DNA of 64,000 bases from Marinimicrobium locisalis (lineage in GTDB: Bacteria > Pseudomonadota > Gammaproteobacteria > Pseudomonadales > Cellvibrionaceae): the NCBI RefSeq assembly GCF_039822625.1, contig NZ_JBDLLG010000014.1, positions 1 through 64,000 of the forward strand, read 5' to 3'. A program made the position numbers and the translations under genes. Below, in pieces: positions 25,663 to 33,401 of this stretch. Positions within the stretch are counted from its first letter, which is position 1. Each line of letters starts with the position of its first letter. The notes below the pieces were generated by a model. That model was given only the letters and a program-made list of their open reading frames with translations. It had not been told where the DNA came from and did not search any database.

Positions 25663-27306
25663 ATGTCATTTTTACGTCAATACACCATCTCTCAGCGTTT
25701 GATAGCTGTTATTGCCCTTACCTTGCTCGTAGTGGGAGGACTTACCGGACTTTTTGCCAGCCACCACCACAGCAGCCTCCTGGACTCGCGCGCGGTCAAG
25801 ACGCGGCACTTGGTCGAGGCAGGTATTTCTGTGATGGAACACTTTTACCAACAGGAGAAGAGCGGCGCCATGAGCCGGGAAGAAGCCCAGCGTGCCGCCA
25901 AGGAGCTTCTGGGGTCCATGCGCTACGGTGACAATGATTACTTCTGGATACAGAACCGAGACCTGGACATGGTCCATCATCCCTTCAGTCCTCACCTGGA
26001 TGGGACCGACATTTCCGGGATCGCCGACCCCGGCGGCAAACATCTTTTCGTGGAAATGGAAAAGGCAGTTGCCAACCAAGGCGACGGTTTTGTTAACTAT
26101 GCTTGGCCCAAGCCGGGTTTTGATAAGCCCGTGGATAAGGTCTCTTATGTAAAGGAGTTCGGCCCGTGGGGCTGGGTGCTCGGCTCCGGCATCTACCTTG
26201 ACGATGTGCAAGAAGATTTCTGGGCAGCCATGGCCTCACCGTTGGTATTGGTGCTCCTTGGCCTTGCAGCACTGGTGGGACTGACACTTTTAGTGGCGCA
26301 AAGCATTGTCGGGCCGCTCAAACACACCGTAAACGCCATGGAGGACATCGCCAGCGGCGAGGGTGACTTAGCCCAGCGGCTTGAGACCGAGGGAAAAGAC
26401 GAGCTGGTTCTGCTGGCCCAGGGGTTCAATCGTTTTTCAGACAAGCTCTCTGGGGTGATTGGTAATTTAGGAACCCTGGTCTCCCAAAACCGGGAAATCG
26501 CCCAGCAGGCCAGTCAAGCCATGGCGGACGCCAGAAATTCCTACGATCAGCAGAAGCGTGAGCTGGACACCGTCGCCTCGGCGATCGAGGAAATGAGCGT
26601 TACCGCCCAAGACGTCGCTCAGCGGATTACCGAATCCGCCAACGCGGCCCAAACAGCCAGCCAGGACTCTAGTGCCGGCCAGGAAGACGCCCAGTCCACC
26701 CGAGATGCCATGGAAAACCTGGCCAGCGATATTGAGCAGACCCGCAAGGCCATGACCCAGCTGGATGAACAGTCCGGGCAGATCAGCGGCGTACTGGATG
26801 TCATTCGCGGCGTGGCCGAACAGACCAATCTGCTAGCGCTGAATGCCGCCATTGAGGCGGCCCGAGCCGGCGAGCAGGGCCGAGGGTTCGCGGTCGTGGC
26901 CGATGAGGTTCGCACTCTGGCCAGCCGCACCCAGAGCTCCACGGATGAAATCCGGGAAATGATCGACGCGCTGCTGAGCAATACCGCGCGGGCCGTGGCC
27001 TCAATGAAAACCAGCCACGAGCAATCGGAGAAAATGCGCACCCAGGTCGACGGGGTTAAAAATCGGCTAACCACCATCAACGACTCGGTCACAACCATCA
27101 CCGACATGACGCACCACATCGCTTCAGCCGCCGAGGAGCAGTCCCAAACCGCCAACACCATAGCGGCTAGCCTGAGCCAGCTGAGCAGCCTGAGCGATGA
27201 GATGCTAGTGGAGCTCAACGACACCGCCGGCAACACCGAGACGTTGAATGAAGTGAGTGAAAGCCTGGAGCAGTTGATCGGCCAATTCAAAATTGAACAG
27301 AGGTAA
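25663..27306 (+). CDS. Methyl-accepting chemotaxis protein with single Cache sensor
   Basis: 547 residues from the ATG at 25663; a TTG 15 bases earlier is possible. Membrane helices are at about 8-30 and 191-213. The periplasmic part between them has the sCache_2 pattern: YFWIQNRDLDMVHHP, DISGIADPGGKHLF, VSYVKEFGPWGWVLGSGIYL. Such domains often bind small carboxylates. A HAMP domain and a long signalling coiled coil with AEQTNLLALNAAIEAARAGE follow. Transcribed alone from the sigma-28-type promoter at 25570-25596. Confidence 0.9.
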   Translation: MSFLRQYTISQRLIAVIALTLLVVGGLTGLFASHHHSSLLDSRAVKTRHLVEAGISVMEHFYQQEKSGAMSREEAQRAAKELLGSMRYGDNDYFWIQNRDLDMVHHPFSPHLDGTDISGIADPGGKHLFVEMEKAVANQGDGFVNYAWPKPGFDKPVDKVSYVKEFGPWGWVLGSGIYLDDVQEDFWAAMASPLVLVLLGLAALVGLTLLVAQSIVGPLKHTVNAMEDIASGEGDLAQRLETEGKDELVLLAQGFNRFSDKLSGVIGNLGTLVSQNREIAQQASQAMADARNSYDQQKRELDTVASAIEEMSVTAQDVAQRITESANAAQTASQDSSAGQEDAQSTRDAMENLASDIEQTRKAMTQLDEQSGQISGVLDVIRGVAEQTNLLALNAAIEAARAGEQGRGFAVVADEVRTLASRTQSSTDEIREMIDALLSNTARAVASMKTSHEQSEKMRTQVDGVKNRLTTINDSVTTITDMTHHIASAAEEQSQTANTIAASLSQLSSLSDEMLVELNDTAGNTETLNEVSESLEQLIGQFKIEQR

Positions 27307-27375
27307 ACCGGCACCTACTCCACAGCGGCATGAAGGCGTACACTTAGTCCTTTTCAGGCAAGCTAACGAACCTTT

Positions 27376-28740
27376 ATGCATATTCACATTCTCGGTATTT
27401 GTGGAACGTTTATGGGCAGCCTGGCGCTGCTGGCACGGGAGCTCGGCCACCGGGTGACCGGGAGCGACGCCAACGTCTACCCGCCGATGAGCACACAGCT
27501 GGCGGAGGCCGGCATTGAGCTGCTTCAAGGGTATCACCCGGAGCATCTGGAGCCGGCACCGGACTTGGTGGTCATCGGCAATGCCTTGAGTCGGGGCAAC
27601 CCCGAGGTGGAAGCCGTGCTGGAGCGGGGGCTACCCTACACGTCCGGGCCGGAGTGGTTGCGCGAGCAAGTGCTGCCGGGCAAGTGGGTACTGGCGGTGG
27701 CCGGTACCCATGGCAAAACCACCACCGCCAGCATGCTGGCATGGATTCTCGACTACGCCCATATGGCACCGGGCTTTTTAATTGGCGGTGTCACCCAAAA
27801 CTTCCCCCAGTCGGCGCGCCTTGGGGCAACGCCCTTTTTTGTGGTGGAGGCGGATGAGTACGACAGCGCCTTTTTTGATAAGCGCTCAAAGTTCGTCCAC
27901 TACCGCCCTCGCACTTTGGTGATCAACAACCTGGAGTACGACCACGCCGATATTTTCCCCGATCTGGCCGCCATTCAGCGCCAATTCCACCACTTGGTCC
28001 GCACCGTTCCCGGTGGCGGGCAAATTATCACCCCCAGTGAGGCGCCGGCGATCGAGCAGACCTTGGAGCAAGGCTGCTGGACACCGCGCGAGTGCTTCGG
28101 GACCGAGGGGGCCCAGTGGCACTTTCGCCTGATCAACACCGACGGCAGTGCCTTTGAGGTGCTGCATCAAGGCGAGGCGGTTGCCGAGGTGAGATGGCCG
28201 CTGACCGGCCAGCACAATGTCATGAACGGCCTGGCCGCTCTGATCGCCGCCCGGCATGTGGGCGTAACACCCGAGATTGGCGCCGAGGCGCTGGCGCAGT
28301 TCAAGGGCGTTAAGCGTCGCATGGAGTGCTTGGCGGATGTGCACGGCATTCGGGTGTACGATGATTTTGCCCACCACCCCACGGCCATCAGGACAACCCT
28401 GGCCGGTCTGCGGGCCCAGGTGGGGGAGGAGAAGATTATTGCGTTGGTTGAGCCGCGCTCGAACACTATGCGGATGGGTATTCACCGGGAGGCCCTTAAG
28501 AATGCGTTTTCCGATGCCGACGCGGTGCTGTGGTATCAGCCGAAAGAAAGCGACTGGGATCTGGAGGCGCTGGTCAACCATAGCTCGGTGCCCGCTCAGC
28601 TGGAGCACAATACGGATGAGATGATTCACGCCGCTCTGGCACTATCGGAGAGTGGTAGCCATATTGTGATTATGAGCAATGGCGGGTTCGATGGCATTCA
28701 TCAGAAGTTGGTGAATCAATTGAATCGGCATGCGTTGTAA
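27376..28740 (+). CDS. mpl: UDP-MurNAc:L-Ala-gamma-D-Glu-meso-DAP ligase (murein recycling)
   Basis: A 454-residue Mur-ligase-family enzyme that reattaches recycled murein tripeptide to UDP-MurNAc in the cytoplasm. The N terminus HIHILGICGTFMGSLALLARELGH is the UDP-binding domain. AGTHGKTTTASM is the ATP P-loop of the central domain. EYDSAFFDKRSKFVHYRPRT and DDFAHHPTAIRTTL are Mpl signatures. Length equals the family norm. A short palindrome (28751-28776) sits between it and ubiX. Confidence 0.92.
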   Translation: MHIHILGICGTFMGSLALLARELGHRVTGSDANVYPPMSTQLAEAGIELLQGYHPEHLEPAPDLVVIGNALSRGNPEVEAVLERGLPYTSGPEWLREQVLPGKWVLAVAGTHGKTTTASMLAWILDYAHMAPGFLIGGVTQNFPQSARLGATPFFVVEADEYDSAFFDKRSKFVHYRPRTLVINNLEYDHADIFPDLAAIQRQFHHLVRTVPGGGQIITPSEAPAIEQTLEQGCWTPRECFGTEGAQWHFRLINTDGSAFEVLHQGEAVAEVRWPLTGQHNVMNGLAALIAARHVGVTPEIGAEALAQFKGVKRRMECLADVHGIRVYDDFAHHPTAIRTTLAGLRAQVGEEKIIALVEPRSNTMRMGIHREALKNAFSDADAVLWYQPKESDWDLEALVNHSSVPAQLEHNTDEMIHAALALSESGSHIVIMSNGGFDGIHQKLVNQLNRHAL

Positions 28741-28750
28741 GCTTGGGTAA

Positions 28751-28776
28751 TGGCGGATGCGCAGGCTTATCCGCCA
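28751..28776. repeat. Short palindrome related to the REP-like repeats
   Basis: TGGCGGAT pairs perfectly with ATCCGCCA around a 10-base loop. The arm TGGCGGATGCGC is also the outer arm of the long inverted repeat at 43641-43758, so the two probably belong to one repeat family. Confidence 0.5.
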
Positions 28777-28793
28777 CAACAACAGGAGAGACC

Positions 28794-29405
28794 ATGGAAT
28801 TTGAGCGCACAGTGACACTGGCCATGACCGGCGCTTCCGGCGCGCAATATGGTTTGCGGCTGCTGCAATGTTTGCTGGCGGCGGATTGTCGGGTGTATTT
28901 GCTGCTCTCCAGCGCCGCCGAGGTGGTCATTCGCACTGAGACCAACCTCGAGCTGCCGGCAGCTCTGGAGGAGCAGCAATTGATGTTGAGTCAGACCTTC
29001 GGGGCGGAGGATGAACAGCTGTTGCTGTTTGGCCGTGAGGACTGGTTTTCTCCGGTGGCCTCCGGTTCCAGTTCGGCCAGTTCCATGGTTATCTGTCCCG
29101 CCAGCGGGGGTAGTCTGTCGGCCATTGCCCACGGGGCGAGCAACAATCTGATCGAGCGGGCCGCCGATGTGGCGCTGAAGGAGCGCCGGCAATTGATCCT
29201 GGTGCCCCGGGAAGCTCCCTACTCGGAAATACACCTGGAGAATATGCTCAAGCTCACCCGCATGGGCGCGGTGGTGGTGCCCGCCAGCCCGGGGTTTTAT
29301 ATGCAGCCGAGCCGGGTGGAGGAGCTGGTGGATTTTGTTGTGGCGCGCATTCTCGACCAGTTGGGGCTGGAGCAGGACTTGATGCCCCGCTGGGGGGAGG
29401 AGTAA
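28794..29405 (+). CDS. ubiX: Flavin prenyltransferase UbiX
   Basis: About 203 residues from the ATG at 28794 with ACAGGAGAG upstream. UbiX attaches dimethylallyl phosphate to FMN to make the prenyl-FMN cofactor of the decarboxylase UbiD in ubiquinone synthesis. Family signatures are TGASGAQYGLRLL (FMN binding), CPASGGSLSAIAHGASNNLIERAADVALKERR and VPREAPYSEIHLENMLKLTRMGA. Length is typical. It follows mpl by 53 bases. Confidence 0.92.
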   Translation: MEFERTVTLAMTGASGAQYGLRLLQCLLAADCRVYLLLSSAAEVVIRTETNLELPAALEEQQLMLSQTFGAEDEQLLLFGREDWFSPVASGSSSASSMVICPASGGSLSAIAHGASNNLIERAADVALKERRQLILVPREAPYSEIHLENMLKLTRMGAVVVPASPGFYMQPSRVEELVDFVVARILDQLGLEQDLMPRWGEE

Positions 29406-29494
29406 GTCCTATTAGCGCGAAGCACGTAATCCGACGAAAGTGGCACAGAGCGTTGGCAGCGGCGTGGGGCTTACGGGGTTGCGCCCCGCGTGGG
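29406..29494. other. Intergenic stretch with repeat fragments
   Basis: The 89 bases between convergent ubiX and waaA contain ATTAGCGCGAAGCACGTAATCCGACG, which looks like one arm of a REP-type palindrome. They also contain GGGGC...GCCCC (about 29467-29488), a possible terminator for either gene. Confidence 0.35.
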
Positions 29495-30763
29495 TTATAA
29501 ATAGCGCCGAATGAGGTTCAGGGTTTTCTCCAGGGCGCCGCGATTGGCCTCCGCCACTTCGCGCGCCGCGTTGCCCCGGGCACTGCGCAACTCGTCCAAG
29601 TCCAGCAGTTCAATCACCGCCTCGGTCAACTCCTCGGCATTTCCCACGGTTTTGAGCGCACCGGCATCGGAGAGCAGCTTGGAGACTTCAGCAAAGTTGA
29701 ACTGACTCGGCCCGCTCAACAGCGGCAAACCCCAGGCGGCGGCCTCCACCAGGTTGTGCCCGCCATTGGGAATGAGCGAACCCCCGACGAAGGCCACATC
29801 GCTTGCCCCATACATGGCCAAGAGCTCCCCCATCACATCCCCCACAAGTACTGAGACCTCCGCCCCGAGCGCTGCATTTTCACTGCGGCACGCCACTTGA
29901 AAGCCGCGCTCGCGACACAGTTGGGTGACCGGCTCGAACCGCTCCGGGTGGCGGGGCACCAGCACGAGCAGGGGGTTAGTCGCCATCTGACTTCGCACGC
30001 GGCCAAATGCTTCCAGGATCACTTCATCCTCGCCGCGGTGGGTGCTGGCGGCGATCCATACTGGGCGACTCACTTCCGGGCGCCACTGCCGCCGCAGGGT
30101 TTCGGCGTGCCGACGCACACTCTCCTCCAGGGTCAGGTCGAATTTGATATTTCCAGTAATATGGGTGGTCTCCGGCCGCAGTCCCAGGTCCTGAAACCGC
30201 TCGGCATCCGCCCGATTCTGAATGCACGCCTCGCTCAATTGCCGAAGCATGGGCCGGGTAAGGGAAGAAAAACGGCTGTAACCGCGGGCCGAGCGCTCCG
30301 AGAGCCGCCCATTGATCAGTAAAGTGGGGATTTCGCGGCGGTGGCATGCCGCCACCAGGTTCGGCCAAAGCTCGGTTTCCATCATCAGCAGCATCCGGGG
30401 CTGTACCCGCCGCAAAAACCGGCTGACCGAGCCGGGCAAATCAATCGGGGCGTAAGCGTGATGGACCCGGTCACCAAACAGTGCCGACACCCGCTCGGAG
30501 CCCGTGGGTGTTGTCGTTGTCACCAGCAGCGCGAGCTCCGGCTCCTGTTCCAGGGCCCGGATCAGCGGCTGCGCCGCCAATACCTCGCCCACGGAGGCGG
30601 CGTGCAGCCACACCAACGTTCTTTCCGTTGCCAACGGCCCCACCGCGCCGAACCGCTCACCCCAGCGCCGCTTCCAAGCCGGATTCCCCCTCGCCAGCCA
30701 CAACAACCGCAACAACAATAACGGTGTTAGTAGATACAACAACAATGAATACAACCAACGCAT
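29495..30763 (-). CDS. waaA: 3-deoxy-D-manno-octulosonic acid (Kdo) transferase
   Basis: About 422 residues from the ATG at 30763 (an ATG seven codons upstream is possible). The enzyme adds Kdo to lipid A precursor at the inner membrane. The N-terminal hydrophobic segment (about 4-22) anchors it. The active-site base lies in WLHAASVGEVLAAQPL. MMETELWPNL and RLSERSARGY are family motifs. GGSLIPNGGHNLVEAAAWGLP is the CMP-Kdo binding loop of the GT30 fold. Length matches the family. Confidence 0.92.
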   Translation of the reverse strand: MRWLYSLLLYLLTPLLLLRLLWLARGNPAWKRRWGERFGAVGPLATERTLVWLHAASVGEVLAAQPLIRALEQEPELALLVTTTTPTGSERVSALFGDRVHHAYAPIDLPGSVSRFLRRVQPRMLLMMETELWPNLVAACHRREIPTLLINGRLSERSARGYSRFSSLTRPMLRQLSEACIQNRADAERFQDLGLRPETTHITGNIKFDLTLEESVRRHAETLRRQWRPEVSRPVWIAASTHRGEDEVILEAFGRVRSQMATNPLLVLVPRHPERFEPVTQLCRERGFQVACRSENAALGAEVSVLVGDVMGELLAMYGASDVAFVGGSLIPNGGHNLVEAAAWGLPLLSGPSQFNFAEVSKLLSDAGALKTVGNAEELTEAVIELLDLDELRSARGNAAREVAEANRGALEKTLNLIRRYL

Positions 30764-30820
30764 GCACAACACCCCAAACCTCATGACCGTGACAGGATAC
30801 CACTGCGCCCCGGCGCACGG

Positions 30821-31720
30821 CTAAGCCAGGTCTTTCACCGGCCGGGCCAACAGCTCCGAAACCAAGCTGGGCATAAACTCTCGCGGCAAAGTAATGGCGT
30901 AGAAGTTTTCGTAAACATTGGGCAGTCGCTCGTAGCGGGCCAGTCGCCCTTGCTCTAGTTCGTCCTTCACCACCACCTCGGGAAGCACACTCAACGCGCC
31001 GCTGTCGCGGGCAAGTAGCCTCAGCATCGCCATGTCATCGGCTTCGGCGAGAATATCCGGGCGGTACTGGTGGAGACTGCAGTAGCCGTCAAACGCGCGG
31101 CGAATTTCGTGGTGTTCGCCGGGCAACACCCAGCGCAAGCCGCTATAACCCTCGGGAAAGGGGGAGGTCGGCGTACTCTGGGGGGGGCCGATGATCGACA
31201 ACGGCTGGCGAGCCAACAACTGGCTCTGCCAGGCCGCATTCGGGGAACCCGACGGCTGCAGCTGGGTATTGGTGAGCACCACATCGAATTCATGGCGGGC
31301 CAGGCCATCGAGCAGGTTGGCCATGCCCCGGGCGTGCAGGCTGAAATGCACCTTCTGGCATGTCCGATGCAGCAGCGGCTGGATAAACCCCTCGATGAAA
31401 TTGCGCGACATGGTGGAAAGCATTCCAATGCGCAGACGCTGATATTCGGGCTCGGTACCCCGACTGATCAGTGACTCAAGTTCTTCACCCTTGGTGAAAA
31501 TTACCTCCGCGTAGTTAAACACCTGCCGCCCCGCTTCGGTCAATACCAGCGTGCGATTGCGTCGCTCGAACAGCGGCGTGTCCATCCGATGCTCCAACTG
31601 ACGAATCTGCGAGGAGAGGGCACTTTGGGATAGATGCAGCGCCTCGGCGACCCGCGTCAGATTGCCCTCGGCGGCCACTCGCCAGAAGTAATACAGGTGA
31701 TGATAGTTAAGTCGGGCCAT
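30821..31720 (-). CDS. LysR-family regulator (NhaR-like), probably controls dabBA
   Basis: A 299-residue LysR-type regulator. An N-terminal winged helix (about 4-62: LNYHHLYYFWRVAAEGNLTRVAEALHLS, LFERRNRTLVLTEAG) opens with the 'LNYxHLyYFw' sequence of the NhaR subgroup. The effector-binding domain fills the rest. It is divergent from dabB with only about 100 bases between the two translation starts, the classic layout for a LysR regulator and its target. The effector is unknown. Confidence 0.85.
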   Translation of the reverse strand: MARLNYHHLYYFWRVAAEGNLTRVAEALHLSQSALSSQIRQLEHRMDTPLFERRNRTLVLTEAGRQVFNYAEVIFTKGEELESLISRGTEPEYQRLRIGMLSTMSRNFIEGFIQPLLHRTCQKVHFSLHARGMANLLDGLARHEFDVVLTNTQLQPSGSPNAAWQSQLLARQPLSIIGPPQSTPTSPFPEGYSGLRWVLPGEHHEIRRAFDGYCSLHQYRPDILAEADDMAMLRLLARDSGALSVLPEVVVKDELEQGRLARYERLPNVYENFYAITLPREFMPSLVSELLARPVKDLA

Positions 31721-31820
31721 ATCGTTCTCTTTTAGTAAACGATTTATAAGTTTATATCTATTTTACTCTAAGATGCCGGCGCCTGATACTGCGCCCTCCA
31801 TTCATCCACGGAGTCATGTC
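31721..31820. promoter_or_regulatory. Divergent control region, LysR regulator / dabB
   Basis: A short AT-rich stretch (TAAACGATTTATAAGTTTAT, about 31736-31755) stands out in GC-rich surroundings and probably holds both promoters and the regulator's binding site. The dabB ribosome site ACGGAG lies at about 31808-31813. Confidence 0.4.
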
Positions 31821-33401
31821 ATGAATTGGAGTTCGCTGTTACCCGCCCTATTACTCTCTCTGGTGCCCGTTGTTCTGGCATTGGGGGCCCTCTTCGGCAT
31901 TCGGCAAAACCCCGCAAGTGCCTGGCGTATCGCCCAAGGCGCCACCTTGATTGCGGTGGTTCTCTCGGCGGCGCTGCTAGGGCTCGGGCTGCTGGGGATG
32001 CTGCCTGCGGTCTCCGCCTGGTGGCAAAGCGCGCCCCTGAACCTGATCATGCTGTTACTTGCCAACTTTATAGGCTTTGTGGTGGTTCGCTATAGCGCCA
32101 CTTATCTGCAAGGCGAGCCCCGCGAACAACGGTTCGTCGGCCTCGTCCAAGCCGTGTTTGCGGCGGTCAGCGTGACGGTGCTTAGCAACCACCTGCTGCT
32201 GTTCCTGGCGGCCTGGCTCAGTATCAGCTTGGCCATGCACCAACTACTGATGTTCTACCCCCAACGCCCGCGAGCCGCCCTGGCCGCCCACAAAAAATTC
32301 CTGTTCGCCCGCGCCGCCGAGCTGTGTGCTCTGACGGCTTTTGTGCTGCTGTACCTACACCACGGCAGCGCTCAGATCACCACCATCGTGGGCGCCTACA
32401 CAACGCCAGGGGGGGCGCTGTCGGCCAGCGAACAGGTAGCGGCTTGCCTGCTCGGCCTGGCCGCGCTGATTAAGTGCGCCCAGTTGCCGCTGCACGGTTG
32501 GCTGATTCAGGTGGTGGAAGCGCCCACTCCGGTATCAGCTGCGCTCCACGGCGGGGTCATTAACCTCGGCGGCTACCTTTTGCTACTGTTTTCGCCCTTG
32601 CTGCTCCAGTCCACGCCGGCCCAAGCACTTATTCTGGTAGTGGCCGGAATTAGCAGCGTATTGGCGGCGTTAACCATGATGACGCGGATCAGCATCAAGG
32701 TGCGTCTGGCCTGGTCCACCAGCGCCCAGATGGGGCTAATGCTGGTGGAGATCGCTCTGGGCTTGGTGGAGCTCGCATTGCTGCACCTGCTGGCCCACTC
32801 CTGCTACAAAGCTTACGCCTTCCTCAGTTCCGGGGAAGCGGTGCAGCAAAACTTGCAGCGGCGTCAGGCCCCGGCCGCGCGGCCTACCACGATCCAATGG
32901 TTGGTGGCGGGTGGGCTGAGCATCGCGCTGGTCACAGGGCTGGCCGTGCTTGTCCGCTTCACGACCGACTCCTCCGCCTTCGACGCTTTCAGCCCCTGGG
33001 TATTGTTGACCCTGGCGTTAACCGCCCTGCTGGCGGAGCGACGCAGCCAAGGCACGGAGGGCTCCGGCACGGCCTTTTTCGCCCTGGCCGCGTTGATTGT
33101 AACCGCTTACTTCGGCCTGAAGTCCCTGTTTTCGGTGCTGCTGCCGACTCCTGAGCATGTGCCCTCGCTTTGGGCGGACCTCTGGGTCAGCGGGCTATTT
33201 ATTGTGCTGTTCGTCGGCTATGGCCTTCAGCGTTACGGGCTACACCGCCGCCGCCTTCAAGCCCTAAACACTTACTTCTACGCCGGCTTCTATTTGGATG
33301 AGTGGGTAACCAAAACCACATTGAGACTCTGGCCCCATGACTTACCCAGTCGTATCCGGGCCAAACAACTGCAATCGGCTTCTCGCGAGGTGTCCCTATG
33401 A
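31821..33401 (+). CDS. dabB: DabB: proton-channel-like subunit of the inorganic carbon transporter
   Basis: 526 residues from the ATG at 31821, with an ACGGAG site. An integral membrane protein with about 13 helices related to the antiporter-like subunits of complex I (NuoL). Conserved family parts are the broken-helix stretch LIKCAQLPLHGWLIQVVEAPTPVSAALHGGVINLGG and the charged residues HKKFLFARAAEL. It pairs with DabA to trap CO2 as bicarbonate, driven by the membrane ion gradient. No other complex I genes are near, and its partner dabA overlaps it by 4 bases. Confidence 0.88.
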   Translation: MNWSSLLPALLLSLVPVVLALGALFGIRQNPASAWRIAQGATLIAVVLSAALLGLGLLGMLPAVSAWWQSAPLNLIMLLLANFIGFVVVRYSATYLQGEPREQRFVGLVQAVFAAVSVTVLSNHLLLFLAAWLSISLAMHQLLMFYPQRPRAALAAHKKFLFARAAELCALTAFVLLYLHHGSAQITTIVGAYTTPGGALSASEQVAACLLGLAALIKCAQLPLHGWLIQVVEAPTPVSAALHGGVINLGGYLLLLFSPLLLQSTPAQALILVVAGISSVLAALTMMTRISIKVRLAWSTSAQMGLMLVEIALGLVELALLHLLAHSCYKAYAFLSSGEAVQQNLQRRQAPAARPTTIQWLVAGGLSIALVTGLAVLVRFTTDSSAFDAFSPWVLLTLALTALLAERRSQGTEGSGTAFFALAALIVTAYFGLKSLFSVLLPTPEHVPSLWADLWVSGLFIVLFVGYGLQRYGLHRRRLQALNTYFYAGFYLDEWVTKTTLRLWPHDLPSRIRAKQLQSASREVSL